This document shows, in pieces, positions 53,222 to 62,209 of a stretch of DNA of 64,000 nucleotides. Under the pieces are notes generated by a model that saw only the letters and a list, made by a program, of their open reading frames with translations, was not told where the DNA came from and did no database searches. The first letter of the stretch is position 1. Every line of letters starts with the position of its first letter. A program made the translations under genes and the position numbers. The DNA comes from Lautropia sp. GTDB lineage: Bacteria > Pseudomonadota > Gammaproteobacteria > Burkholderiales > Burkholderiaceae_E. The DNA is taken from the NCBI GenBank assembly GCA_030532895.1, contig JAUNKF010000004.1, forward strand, positions 62,001 to 126,000. The letters run 5' to 3'.

Positions 53222-54390
53222 TGATTGAGCTAAGCACGCCTGCCGTTGTTTACCGTGACCCATGGGCCATGTCGTTCAGTGACCGGGTTCGGGCCTTTCT
53301 GAAAGGGGATCGTCGTATTGCATATCTTTACGACGAGCCGGATAACAGCACCTTTCGGTATCGGGTATACAACATGATCCAGGCTCTGGAGCTGGGAGAT
53401 GGATCGGTTTCTGCCAGTTTTTTTCGGGCAAGTGAATATGATCGTATCGGTTATCTAATCGACCAGGCAGAGGCTGTCGTCATATGTCGTTGCAGGTATG
53501 CCGCACCACTGGCCGGTCTTGTCATGCGGGCACGTCGAAAAGGGAAGAAGGTGTTGTTCGATGTGGATGATCTGGTCATTGATGCGCATCGAATCCCGCT
53601 TATCATGGACACGCTCAACGCTAATGGCAGGGATCCTGCTACGCTCGACTGGTGGTACGCCTATGTCGGCCGGCTTCAGGCAACGTTGAGGCAGTGCGAT
53701 GCTGCTATCACGACCAATCCGCATCTTGCTGGGTTGATCGAGGAAGTGAGTGGCAACCCGTGTTCGGTTATTCCGAATTTTATGAACCGGGAGCAACTGG
53801 AAATATCCATCAATCTGTTTGAAGAGAAGCGAGCAGAAGGCTTTGATCAGGGCGATTGCATCTCGTTGGGCTATTTCAGTGGCTCCCCTTCTCACAAGAA
53901 AGACTTTGATTTGGTCAGTGGTACGTTAGCACGTCTTTTGGCGGGCGATGAGCGGCTTCGTGTGTCCATAGCTGGTTACATCGAGTTGACTCCGGCGCTA
54001 CAGCCATATGCTAGTCGTGTTACTTATATCCCATTTCAGGATTTCATCAACTTGCAACGGATGGTGGCTGGCGTTGATATCAATCTGATGCCATTGCAGC
54101 ACAACCTGTTTACCAACTGCAAGTCAGAGTTGAAGTATTTTGAGGCGGGGGTGGTTGGCACGGTCAGCATTGCCTCGCCAACCTATACTTATGAGCGCGC
54201 TATACGTGATGGTGAAAACGGTTTTCTGGCACGGGATCATGAATGGGATCAGGTCATCAGACGCGCGTTGGCGATGATGGACGAGCCGGGGGGCTATGCC
54301 CGTATGGCAACCGAAGCACAGCGCGACTCATCGGAAAGGTTTTCTGTTGATCATTTTGAGCCTTTGGTACGCGAGACTGTGTTGAGCTGA
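53221..54390 (+). CDS. Glycosyltransferase, GT4-like
   Basis: 389 residues from the ATG at 53221, overlapping the preceding stop. Starts of the fold: RIAYLYDEPDNSTFRYRVYNM; the acceptor-side VLFDVDDLVID is typical of GT4 rhamnosyl/mannosyltransferases in such clusters, and SELKYFEAGVVGTVSIASPT near residue 300 is the C-terminal nucleotide-sugar region. The specific sugar is not determined. Lower G+C like its neighbours. Confidence 0.82.
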   Translation: MIELSTPAVVYRDPWAMSFSDRVRAFLKGDRRIAYLYDEPDNSTFRYRVYNMIQALELGDGSVSASFFRASEYDRIGYLIDQAEAVVICRCRYAAPLAGLVMRARRKGKKVLFDVDDLVIDAHRIPLIMDTLNANGRDPATLDWWYAYVGRLQATLRQCDAAITTNPHLAGLIEEVSGNPCSVIPNFMNREQLEISINLFEEKRAEGFDQGDCISLGYFSGSPSHKKDFDLVSGTLARLLAGDERLRVSIAGYIELTPALQPYASRVTYIPFQDFINLQRMVAGVDINLMPLQHNLFTNCKSELKYFEAGVVGTVSIASPTYTYERAIRDGENGFLARDHEWDQVIRRALAMMDEPGGYARMATEAQRDSSERFSVDHFEPLVRETVLS

Positions 54391-54439
54391 CCCTAAGCGG
54401 GGCACTTTTACTACCGTATTTTCCGATAGGAGTGGAGCC

Positions 54440-55933
54440 GTGCCGGGCCATAGATTCATGGAAGATTATGGGATTAGGGCTGAAGCTCGTCAAAGACAGG
54501 TTTGGAAGGTGTCCGATAAGCAAAGAGGTTATGATCAAGGAGAGGCGAAACCCTCGGCTTGGTTGAGTGTCAGGGTCTTATTGATGCTGGCGATTCTTTT
54601 GGGCATCGTTTTTTCGCTCTTGATTCCTCCGCAAAAATCGCCGGACGAAGGAGATCATCTTCGTAGGGCTTATCTGTTATCACAAGGACAGTTCTTCCTA
54701 TATACCGAGCCATGTGTGGGAGAGGGAGGGTTTTGTCAGAAGGGGCGAAGCATGTCTGGTGGCCCGATTGATACCGGGTTGTTGGCCTTCCTTCAAGCAT
54801 ATGATCCTGCGGTGGCGAGGAAAGATACCGAGCAGCGTCGTCTGTCAGCAGGCGCGCTTCGATGGACTGGCGAAGAGACTTTCGCTTTAAGTCCAGGCAC
54901 TGGCTATTACTTTCCGTTTGTATATTTGCCACAGGCGATGTGTCTTGGGCTGGCTAAGGCAATGGGGCTTAGCCTCGATCTGAGCTATCGCTTGGTTCGG
55001 ATTGGTAATCTAATTTTTGGTGTGGCTATCCTGGCGCTGGCTTTCTTCATCTGGAAGCCGCCAGTGTTTGTTATGGGTCTCTTGCTGCTGCCGATGAGCC
55101 TGTTCCAGGCCATGTCGGCCAGTATTGATCTGAGTGCTACTGCCATTGCCATCCTTGCCATATCTTGTTATCAGCGGATTCACGAGCTGAAGAGCCGAGC
55201 ACCGCTCTTTTTGTTTGTTCTGTTGTGCGTTTCGCTGTTTCTTGCAATTACTGCCCGTGCCCATTTGGGCCCGATGTTGGTATTGGCTTTTGTGGCCGCT
55301 TGGTGGCTTCAGAAACGACTGTCCTGGGTGATTGCGTTCTTGACTGTTGTGGCAGTTGGCGCGTGGATGGCTACAGTCATCCCAATGACTGTCGACTTTC
55401 GTGTGTTGAGAGCGGCAAGTACCGCTGAGGTCGCACTATATTATATCTCTGAACCAATGCAATTGATTCAGGTTTTCGCCAATACTTTGGGTGATCCAGT
55501 ACGCTTGAAGCAATATACGACAACAGCTCTAGGGGTGTTTTTTGATGTCTTTCTGAATGAAGATGTCTATCGTCTGTTATTGGCTCTGTTGATAGCTTTG
55601 GCGGCTGTGTCCTTGCCATCCATGGCTCAGTTGCGTCGCTCCTGGGTTGCGAGAGGGGGCTTGCTAGTTTGTGCGGGAGGGTCTGCCTTTTTGGCCTTTC
55701 TGGCAATGTTGTTAACTTGGACGCCTCATCCTGCACAGGTTATTGAAGGGGTTCAAGGCCGCTATTTTCTTGTGCCAGTTATTCTTTTGGGGGGGGCTTG
55801 CTTGTCTTGGTTTGATGCGAAGCTGGTATTTCGTCGGTTGCAGATTGGATTGATCTTTTGCCTGCTATGCCTCAGTTTGCATGCTAGCGTTGATACGCTC
55901 GTCAAGGCGTTCTTGATTGGCAGAGCTGAGTAG
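54440..55933 (+). CDS. DUF2142 polytopic membrane protein
   Basis: 497 residues with a cytoplasmic N-terminus of about 45 residues and at least ten membrane helices. The motif PPQKSPDEGDHLRRAY directly after the first helix places acidic residues in the first outer loop, as in the DUF2142 family and in GT-C type glycosyltransferases generally. A GTG start at 54440 is supported by AGGAG seven bases upstream. The role is unknown; a periplasmic sugar transfer from a polyprenyl carrier is plausible, given the carrier-loading and flippase-like genes at 55989 and 57161. Confidence 0.82.
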   Translation: MPGHRFMEDYGIRAEARQRQVWKVSDKQRGYDQGEAKPSAWLSVRVLLMLAILLGIVFSLLIPPQKSPDEGDHLRRAYLLSQGQFFLYTEPCVGEGGFCQKGRSMSGGPIDTGLLAFLQAYDPAVARKDTEQRRLSAGALRWTGEETFALSPGTGYYFPFVYLPQAMCLGLAKAMGLSLDLSYRLVRIGNLIFGVAILALAFFIWKPPVFVMGLLLLPMSLFQAMSASIDLSATAIAILAISCYQRIHELKSRAPLFLFVLLCVSLFLAITARAHLGPMLVLAFVAAWWLQKRLSWVIAFLTVVAVGAWMATVIPMTVDFRVLRAASTAEVALYYISEPMQLIQVFANTLGDPVRLKQYTTTALGVFFDVFLNEDVYRLLLALLIALAAVSLPSMAQLRRSWVARGGLLVCAGGSAFLAFLAMLLTWTPHPAQVIEGVQGRYFLVPVILLGGACLSWFDAKLVFRRLQIGLIFCLLCLSLHASVDTLVKAFLIGRAE

Positions 55934-55988
55934 CGGTCATGACGGATACGGGTGTACAGTTCTTTGGTGCTCAAGGAGGATAGAGAGC

Positions 55989-57068
55989 TCATCTTTTTGA
56001 GATGAGATGCGTTGAGTCATGGGCTGTGCCCGGTGTGGGGATGCCCTTTTTTGAGGTGTCTGCCCCATCCTGTAATGTGGCAGAAGGCGCCTTCAATCGC
56101 TTCAACGCATGTGAAGTACGCAAGAACGGTCGCTGCGGCACAGACTGGATGTCTTGACCTACAAAAGCCAGGATCAGCTCGATACCCACCAGTACAGGCA
56201 AGGCTGACAACATGACCGTACCAGCCGACGAGGGTACGCCGGCGGCGGTGGCCATAGACCATTTATAAAGGCCAAAGCACAGGCCAAACAGCAGGAGCAG
56301 AATGCCCATCGGGAGCTGGAAGGAGGCCAGTGACAGATCCCGCAGGTAGTAGTTGTAAAAGATGCGCTTGGCCGTGTTACGAAGGTGCTTGAAGAAGAAC
56401 TCGCCCACCACCTTCGAGATTTTCAGGTTGCTGACTTCATCGCCATAGTTGGCGTCCATGGGCACATCCACCACCACGGCGCGCAGCGTGTTCAGCCGGA
56501 ACAGCATGTCCGACTCGAAGAAGTAGCGCTCGCTGATGCGACCAAAAGGCAGCTTGGCGGCTACGTCCCGGTGAATGGCGGTGTAGCCGTTGGTGGGATC
56601 AAAGAGGTTCCAGTAGCCGGAGGAGATCTTGTTGAAGAACGAGAGCACGGCATTGCCCACCAGGCGAATGGTGGGCATTTGTTGGATCTGCTCCAGGTCG
56701 AAGAAACGGTTGCCTTTGGTGTAATCGGCCTCGCCGGCCAGAATGGGGGCAACAAAATCGGGCACCAGGGCCGGATCCATCTGGCTGTCGCCGTCGATTT
56801 TCACCATCACTGCCATGCCCTCGTCCAGAGCGGCGCGGTAGCCCGTCATCACGGCCGCACCCACGCCGCCGTTCTGCTCATGCTTGATCACCCGCACGCG
56901 GGGGTCCGTGCATTGCGCGGCCACCAGATTGCCCGTTTGTTCGGGGCAGCAGTCGTCCACCACGTAGATGCGCGAGACTTCCGGGCCGATGCGGCTCAGC
57001 ACGCCAAGAATGTGCGCGCTGACCTTGTAACTGGGGATGATGACGGCGATGGGGTCGGTTGAGGTCAT
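55989..57068 (-). CDS. Polyprenyl-phosphate glycosyltransferase, GT2 (DPM1/GtrB/ArnC type)
   Basis: 359 residues from the ATG at 57068, fixed by AAGGAG six bases upstream; a longer frame to 57128 has no support. The catalytic domain opens VIIPSYKVSAHILGVL, with the DXD motif KIDGDSQMDP near residue 100. The FPTNGYTAIHRDV-type segment (DPTNGYTAIHRDV) and a C-terminal pair of membrane helices (LASFQLPMGILLLLFGLCFGLY onward) match enzymes that load a sugar onto undecaprenyl phosphate. It is convergent with the DUF2142 gene and is followed upstream on the same strand by a small four-helix protein, a typical pairing for lipid-linked sugar flipping. Confidence 0.88.
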   Translation of the reverse strand: MTSTDPIAVIIPSYKVSAHILGVLSRIGPEVSRIYVVDDCCPEQTGNLVAAQCTDPRVRVIKHEQNGGVGAAVMTGYRAALDEGMAVMVKIDGDSQMDPALVPDFVAPILAGEADYTKGNRFFDLEQIQQMPTIRLVGNAVLSFFNKISSGYWNLFDPTNGYTAIHRDVAAKLPFGRISERYFFESDMLFRLNTLRAVVVDVPMDANYGDEVSNLKISKVVGEFFFKHLRNTAKRIFYNYYLRDLSLASFQLPMGILLLLFGLCFGLYKWSMATAAGVPSSAGTVMLSALPVLVGIELILAFVGQDIQSVPQRPFLRTSHALKRLKAPSATLQDGADTSKKGIPTPGTAHDSTHLISKR

Positions 57069-57160
57069 GGGGCACTCCTTCGAGGGATGATCCGGCACTG
57101 AATGATGGAACACCTCTTTACGCTTCATGACCGGAGTTTACTGGATGCCATGCCTTGTCT

Positions 57161-57502
57161 TCACGACCTTACCGCAATCACGATCCCCGCCATGATGAGC
57201 ACGATGCCCACGAAGTACTGAGGCTGAAAGCGCTCACCAAAGATCCAGTGGCTGGCAAGCGGCACCAGCACGAAGGCCAATGCCATCATCGGGTAGACCT
57301 TGCCTAGGTCTGCTTTTTGCAGCACCCAGATCCAGGCGATGGTGATCAGCCCGTAGAGCGACAGGGCCGAGAAGAGCAGGGCGCCAGTCTTGGGCACCAG
57401 AAAGGAGCCGGTTTGTGCCAGCGAGTTGGCTGCCAGTTTGAAGAGAATCTGGCCCGCAGCCATGCCAAAGACGCAAAGCAGCGCCCAGAAGTAGGTCATC
57501 AT
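57161..57502 (-). CDS. Small four-helix SMR/EamA-like membrane protein, ArnE/ArnF-like flippase candidate
   Basis: 113 residues in four hydrophobic segments (starting MMTYFWALLCVFGMAAGQIL; ending IVLIMAGIVIAVRS). The GERFQPQYFVGIVLIMAGI C-terminus is typical of half-size EamA/SMR transporters such as ArnE/ArnF, which move polyprenyl-linked sugars across the inner membrane. It lies directly upstream of the polyprenyl-phosphate glycosyltransferase, supporting that role by context. Confidence 0.8.
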   Translation of the reverse strand: MMTYFWALLCVFGMAAGQILFKLAANSLAQTGSFLVPKTGALLFSALSLYGLITIAWIWVLQKADLGKVYPMMALAFVLVPLASHWIFGERFQPQYFVGIVLIMAGIVIAVRS

Positions 57503-57621
57503 CGGTCAAGTCCAGTCTAGACGTGTGAGGGGCGTTTCAAGCCCTGTGTGCCCGGCGTCGAGACGATGTCTGTCACTTCAACAGGGCGGTCAATAGGGAG
57601 ATGCCGGATTTTAACGGATGG

Positions 57622-57684
57622 CTAACGCGTGTTAGGTGCTTATTCTTCCTCGCAAGAGCCGACCGGGCATGCGTAACACGCTCT
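57622..57684. repeat. Dispersed palindromic repeat copy
   Basis: Arms CTAACGCGTGTTAGGTGC and GCATGCGTAACACGCTCT bracket the core TTATTCTTCCTCGCAAGAGC, which aligns with TGATTCGTCCCCGCGAAAGC of the best copy. It is in the gap between two polysaccharide genes. Confidence 0.65.
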
Positions 57685-57701
57685 GGAAGCGGCGTCAGGT
57701 G

Positions 57702-58442
57702 TCAGCCCCGCCGCTCTTCCTTCTTCAGCCGCGCCCGATAGCGCCAGAAGCCTAGGCTGCTCCAGTAGCGCAGCATGCCGGCAATGTGCCAGAGGGTGAA
57801 GCGCAGTGAGCGGTGGCTTTGCTTTCGGGCTTCGTGGATGACGCAAGCCTTCTCGGTTTGAGCCAGTGTCCAGCCGGCCAGGCACAGACGGGTGCAGATG
57901 TCCACGTCTTCGATGTAGAGAAAATAGCCTTCATCGAAGCCGCCGATTTCATGATAGGCCCGACTCTTGAAGAGCAGGAACATGCCGGCGATCCAGTCGG
58001 GTTGTGTGCCGTGGTTTTGGGGGCTGAGTTTTTGCTTCAGCAGCTCGGGCACGGTATAGAGCTTTCGGGCGGTGTTTTCCAGCCGGCCTTCCGGGCTGTA
58101 GATGCGGGGCGCCATCAGGCCGCGCCGTTTCTGGGCAAAGCCGTCGATCAAGGGGGAAAAGGGGTCGTCGGCCAGCCGCAGGTCGGGGTTCATCACGCAA
58201 AAATAGGGCGACTGGCAACGGTAGAAAGCCGCATTGTGGTTGCTGCCGAAGCCTTTGGGCCGTTCATTGCGGATGATGAGCAAGCGGATATGCCCAAACT
58301 CGATGGCGGGCAGGTCTGGCTCGTGGATGTTGGCTGTGTAGATGATCTCGGTGACATGGGCCGGTTGCAGGCGGGCCAAGTCCTGCAACAGGTGCAGGGC
58401 AATGTCACGCTGACCGTGGCTGACGATGGAAAGGGTGATCAT
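57702..58442 (-). CDS. GT2 glycosyltransferase, rhamnosyltransferase-like
   Basis: 246 residues, GT-A fold: ITLSIVSHGQRDIALHLLQ at the start, FGSNHNAAF, the metal-binding region VMNPDLRLADD, and WIAGMFLLFKSRAYHEIGGFDE with FLYIEDVDICTRL, typical of WbbL/rhamnosyltransferases. The C-terminal basic tail (RYRARLKKEERRG) may bind the membrane. Six bases from the next GT2 gene; the three GT2 genes and manC form one minus-strand chain. Confidence 0.87.
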   Translation of the reverse strand: MITLSIVSHGQRDIALHLLQDLARLQPAHVTEIIYTANIHEPDLPAIEFGHIRLLIIRNERPKGFGSNHNAAFYRCQSPYFCVMNPDLRLADDPFSPLIDGFAQKRRGLMAPRIYSPEGRLENTARKLYTVPELLKQKLSPQNHGTQPDWIAGMFLLFKSRAYHEIGGFDEGYFLYIEDVDICTRLCLAGWTLAQTEKACVIHEARKQSHRSLRFTLWHIAGMLRYWSSLGFWRYRARLKKEERRG

Positions 58443-58448
58443 GGTGCT

Positions 58449-59480
58449 TCAGCGTGGGTCATGTGTCCATTGGCTGGTTGGTTTTCTGCCTTGGGTGATG
58501 CCGCGCCAGATGGATCGGAGTTTTTGCCATTTTTGCCGCTCATAAAAGAGCACGGCAAGCAGGTCGTGAATGAGCCGAAAGCTCATCAGCTTGACGAAGC
58601 CGGGAAAGCGCTCACCATACAGCATCATGGTCTTCACGCCATTGCGAAAGATGAAGAATTTTCGCAGGGCCGAATGATGATTGGGCTTGATGGTGAGAAA
58701 CAGCAACCGGTGCTTGCTGCGGTTGCCAATGGTGTGGATGATTTTTGCCTCGGCGGTGGCAAACACCTTGTAGCCGTGGCTTGCCACGCGCAGGCAAAAC
58801 TCGGTGTCCACCTGGTCGATGAAAAACTCATCCCGAAAGTGGCCGGTCTCTTTGAAAAGCGACACATTCATCAGGCTGCCCGATGAAATGATGAAGCTGA
58901 CCTCGGCCGTTTCGCCCTCCTTCAGCATGATGTCTTCGAAGCCGGTGGGGGTGAGCCGGGCATAGTGGGCGTCTTCCCGCGTGTTGCGGTCAAAATAATT
59001 GGGGCCAAGGATGCCCACCCGTTCGCCGGAGGCAATCAGCTGATCGAATACCTGGTTCATCTGCGCGATGAAGCCCTCAGGCAATTGCGTGTCCTGGTCA
59101 AAGAACAGCACCCGCTCGCATCCAGCCGCTTCGGCCTGCCGGATGCCTTCGTTCTGGGCGGCGGCCAGCCCTTGGTTGTTGTTCAGCGCCTTGAAGCGGA
59201 TGGCAGGTTTGCCGGCAATGGCATCAAGAATGTTGCCTGCCTGGCTGGCGTTGTCGATTACGACCACATGCGGTGTCTGCCGCAGGCAGGCGTCGATCAG
59301 GTCGAGTGTGCCGGCCTCCGGGTGGTAGGTGACGATCACGACCATCGTCGTGGCTGCGGTTGTCGTCCTTGTCGTTCTCTGAGCCGTGGTTGTCGCCGTT
59401 GTCGGTGTCCGATCCGGGGCTTTGGCTGTAGCCATGTTGTCGATGGCTGTCGTGCTGGCCTGTGCCGTATGCCTGTTCAT
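58449..59480 (-). CDS. GT2 glycosyltransferase, rhamnosyltransferase-like
   Basis: 343 residues from the ATG at 59480, which overlaps the previous gene's stop (ATGA). An N-terminal extension of about 45 residues is extremely Thr/Ala-rich before the fold starts with MVVIVTYHPEAGTLDLIDAC. DXD region FFDQDTQLPEG; later ISSGSLMNVSLFKETGHFRD and FIDQVDTEFCLR. This layout is that of RfbN/RfbF-type rhamnosyltransferases. Part of the manC-GT2 chain. Confidence 0.88.
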   Translation of the reverse strand: MNRHTAQASTTAIDNMATAKAPDRTPTTATTTAQRTTRTTTAATTMVVIVTYHPEAGTLDLIDACLRQTPHVVVIDNASQAGNILDAIAGKPAIRFKALNNNQGLAAAQNEGIRQAEAAGCERVLFFDQDTQLPEGFIAQMNQVFDQLIASGERVGILGPNYFDRNTREDAHYARLTPTGFEDIMLKEGETAEVSFIISSGSLMNVSLFKETGHFRDEFFIDQVDTEFCLRVASHGYKVFATAEAKIIHTIGNRSKHRLLFLTIKPNHHSALRKFFIFRNGVKTMMLYGERFPGFVKLMSFRLIHDLLAVLFYERQKWQKLRSIWRGITQGRKPTSQWTHDPR

Positions 59481-60673
59481 GCCTTGTCTGCCTGCCTGGG
59501 GCCGGTTTTGCCCCTCAACCCGTCCAAGATGCCAAGCAGGCTCATCCGCACCCACGGCCAGCGGGGGCGCTGTGCCACGGCATTGATGATGAAACGGATC
59601 AGCAGGTTTCTGAGATCCATCCGCTTCCAGGCAGGGGGAATGTGCGGCATGCGGCTGAGCAGCAGGCCATTTCTGAACAGGTAGTAGTTACGCAGCGGGG
59701 AATGATTCGACAGCGTTTTTCCCCGAAACTGGATGAAATCATCGCCCAGTTCATGAGAGAGCCGGGCACCGCAGACGCCCAGAATGCGGAAACCGGCATG
59801 GGTGGCGCGCAGGCACCATTCGATGTCGACATAATCGATGAAGAGCTGTGTGTTCATGTCGCCCACACGGTCGAGCACGGCCAGTGGGATCAGACAGCCG
59901 GAAGCGATGACGTGCTCAACCTCCATCAGCTGGTTTTCGTGCTTGCATTCGCAGGCCACCCGCTTCATGCCTTGCTGACGCACGAAAGGGCTGGGGGCAT
60001 TCGGGTGCCGAGGGTCGGCGTGATATGGCCCGGCCGCCGCCACCGACTGGCTGCCCGCCGGCTGCGCTTCGATGGCGGATCGCAGTCGGGCCACCATGTC
60101 GGGAGCGGGCAGGCTGTCGTGGTCGAGCAGCAGCACATAATCGGCGCCGTGTTGGCGTGCAATGGCGATGCCGGCGTTCTGGGCGCCGCCAATGCCGAGG
60201 TTGCGGCCTTGGGGGTGAAGCCGGATCGTGTCATCACACAAGGCGTGGATGGCCTGCACGCAGGCAGGGGGGGAGCCGTTGTCGATCACCTCGACATGGC
60301 TCACCTGTGGTCTGGTCAGGCGCAGCAGCTCGGCCAGCCGTTCGATGTTCGGGTGGTAGGTGACGACCACGGCTGTGATTCCGGCGGCGCTGGGGGTGGA
60401 CAGGGCAGGGGCGGCGTGCCCTGCAGCATCGCTGGCGGTGGTGTCGGTGCTGCCGGTATTGTCCGTGTTGCCGTGACCCTCAGCGCGACTGCCGCCGTCA
60501 TCCCTGGCGCAACTGGCCCTACCGCTGGTGTTACGGTTGGGGAGCGCGACTGTGGCTGCAGCTGCAGGCGGCTCGCCACCATCGGCGTCGTTGGCGGCAG
60601 CGTGCTGGGTGGATCGGGCGGCTGCCACCTGCCGGATGCCGGCCACGGTGGCAGAGGTCGGGCGCTTGTCCAT
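59477..60673 (-). CDS. GT2 glycosyltransferase with long low-complexity N-terminus
   Basis: 398 residues. The first 95 are Ala/Thr/Gly/Asn-rich and unlike a known domain; the catalytic domain then starts TAVVVTYHPNIERLAELL, with DXD LLLDHDSLPAPD, ASGCLIPLAVLDRVGDMN and FIDYVDIEWCLRA. Same rhamnosyltransferase-like subgroup as the next gene, of which it is probably a paralogue. The start overlaps the manC stop (ATGA). The extension might be a mis-called start, but the coupled overlap argues it is translated. Confidence 0.87.
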   Translation of the reverse strand: MDKRPTSATVAGIRQVAAARSTQHAAANDADGGEPPAAAATVALPNRNTSGRASCARDDGGSRAEGHGNTDNTGSTDTTASDAAGHAAPALSTPSAAGITAVVVTYHPNIERLAELLRLTRPQVSHVEVIDNGSPPACVQAIHALCDDTIRLHPQGRNLGIGGAQNAGIAIARQHGADYVLLLDHDSLPAPDMVARLRSAIEAQPAGSQSVAAAGPYHADPRHPNAPSPFVRQQGMKRVACECKHENQLMEVEHVIASGCLIPLAVLDRVGDMNTQLFIDYVDIEWCLRATHAGFRILGVCGARLSHELGDDFIQFRGKTLSNHSPLRNYYLFRNGLLLSRMPHIPPAWKRMDLRNLLIRFIINAVAQRPRWPWVRMSLLGILDGLRGKTGPRQADKA

Positions 60674-62115
60674 CAGGTGCGGCCGTAGTCGTCCTGAAAG
60701 CGGACGATGTCGTCCTCGCCCAGATACTCGCCGCTTTGCACTTCGATCATCACGAGTGGCAAGAGGCCCGGGTTTTCAAGGCGATGGCGGTGGCCAGCCG
60801 GGATGTAGGTGGATTCATTGGTGGCGACGAAGCTTTCCGTATCGCCATTGACGACCTTGGCCATGCCTTTGACCACGATCCAGTGCTCGCTGCGGTGGTG
60901 GTGCATCTGCAGGCTGAGGCTGGCGCCGGGCTTCACCTCGATGCGCTTGATCTTGTAGCGCGGGCCTTCGCCAAGAATCGTGTAGGTGCCCCAGGGGCGG
61001 GCCACCGTGCGGTGCAGCAGTGCGGCCTCGTGGTTTTGGGCCTTCAGCCGGGCGACCACTTCCTTCACCTGCTGGGCCTTGTCGGCGGCGGCCACGAGCA
61101 GGGCATCGGGGGTGTCGATGATCAGCAGGTCATCGAGGCCCACGGTGGCCACCAGCCGGTCTTCGCTGCGCACGTAGACGTTTCGGCTGTCGACGAAGAC
61201 GGTTTCGCCCACGGCACGGTTGTTGTCGGCATCGGCAGCCGAGAGGCTGCGCACGGCATCCCAGGAGCCGATGTCGTTCCAGCCAAAATCACCGGGTACC
61301 ACGGCCACGTCGGCGGACTTTTCCATCACGGCGTAGTCGATGGAGATGTCGGGGGCCGATTTGAAGTCGTCGGCCATGATCTCCAGCGTGCTGCTGTGGC
61401 GGCTGGTGTCACGCCGGGCGTTCACCAGGCAGGCACGGGCGGCCCTGAGCACTTCGGGCGCATGCTGTTGCAGGGCGTTGATGACGCTGCCGGCCGAAAG
61501 GCAGAACATGCCCGAGTTCCAGAGGAAGTTGCCGGCGGCGAGAAAGGCTCGGGCCTTGTCCAGCGCGGGCTTTTCGATGAAGCGCATCACCTTGAGGCCG
61601 CAGTTGGCGGGTTCTGCGATGGGGGTGCCCGCCTCGATGTAGCCATAGCCGGTTTCGGGCGCGGTGGGCTGGATGCCGAAGGTGACGAGGTGGCCGGCCT
61701 GGGCCAATGCCACGGCCTGATGGCAGGTGGCGATGAAGCGGTCTTCGTCCTCGATCAGATGGTCTGCCGCCATCACGAGCATCAGCGCATCGCCACCGTG
61801 CCGTTCGCTGATCTGAAGGGCGGCCAGTGCGATGGCGGGGGCCGTGTTGCGGCCGAAGGGTTCGAGGATGAAGCTGGGGGCGTGGCTTGCCTCGGGCTGG
61901 GCCAGCAGGTATTCGTCTCGGGAGAGAAAGAAGTAGTCACGGTTGGTGACGGTGAGCATCTCGCCAGGGTCTGCCAGCCGGGCGGCGCGCCGATAGGTTT
62001 TGAGCAGCAGGCTTTCGCCATCGGGCAGGCGCATGAAGGGCTTGGGATGCCCTTCACGGGAAACGGGCCACAGACGGGTTCCGGCGCCGCCGGACAGGAT
62101 GACGGGAATCAGCAT
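60673..62115 (-). CDS. manC: Mannose-1-phosphate guanylyltransferase / mannose-6-phosphate isomerase
   Basis: Bifunctional enzyme making GDP-mannose. The N-terminal pyrophosphorylase signature LSGGAGTRLWPVSREGHPKPF is the standard motif (quoted in part: LSGGAGTRLWPVSREGHPK), FIEKPA lies mid-domain, and the C-terminal cupin (PGASLSLQMHHHRSEHWIVV) is the isomerase half. The ATG at 62115 gives 480 residues, normal for the AlgA/ManC/CpsB type. It leads the three GT2 genes in an overlapping chain, so mannose, or GDP-rhamnose/fucose derived from it, is a likely building block of the exported glycan. Confidence 0.95.
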   Translation of the reverse strand: MLIPVILSGGAGTRLWPVSREGHPKPFMRLPDGESLLLKTYRRAARLADPGEMLTVTNRDYFFLSRDEYLLAQPEASHAPSFILEPFGRNTAPAIALAALQISERHGGDALMLVMAADHLIEDEDRFIATCHQAVALAQAGHLVTFGIQPTAPETGYGYIEAGTPIAEPANCGLKVMRFIEKPALDKARAFLAAGNFLWNSGMFCLSAGSVINALQQHAPEVLRAARACLVNARRDTSRHSSTLEIMADDFKSAPDISIDYAVMEKSADVAVVPGDFGWNDIGSWDAVRSLSAADADNNRAVGETVFVDSRNVYVRSEDRLVATVGLDDLLIIDTPDALLVAAADKAQQVKEVVARLKAQNHEAALLHRTVARPWGTYTILGEGPRYKIKRIEVKPGASLSLQMHHHRSEHWIVVKGMAKVVNGDTESFVATNESTYIPAGHRHRLENPGLLPLVMIEVQSGEYLGEDDIVRFQDDYGRT

Positions 62116-62209
62116 GACGACGGTCAGGCAAATGCGAAAGAGTCCGAGAGGCTCAATGGTCGCATGAGCGCCCAACTTTGTGGAAATTGCCCGTCTGTGG
62201 CCAAACCGC

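Larger units (their letters stand above)
49070..55990. other. AT-richer block inside the polysaccharide locus
   Basis: From inside wzt to the end of the DUF2142 gene, the sequence is visibly lower in G+C than either side; one sample line (55441-55500) has 23 G/C of 60, against 36 of 60 at 47941-48000. The edges are sharp. No insertion sequence or integrase flanks it. This fits a horizontally exchanged serotype cassette. Confidence 0.75.

Noticed and set aside
49070-55990. Prophage or integrative element
   Set aside because: Lower G+C suggested it, but there is no integrase, phage structural gene, tRNA attachment site or direct repeat; all genes fit a polysaccharide cassette.
57069-57128. Longer N-terminus for the polyprenyl-phosphate glycosyltransferase
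   Set aside because: AAGGAG six bases before the ATG at 57068 and the position of the GT2 fold favour the shorter form.
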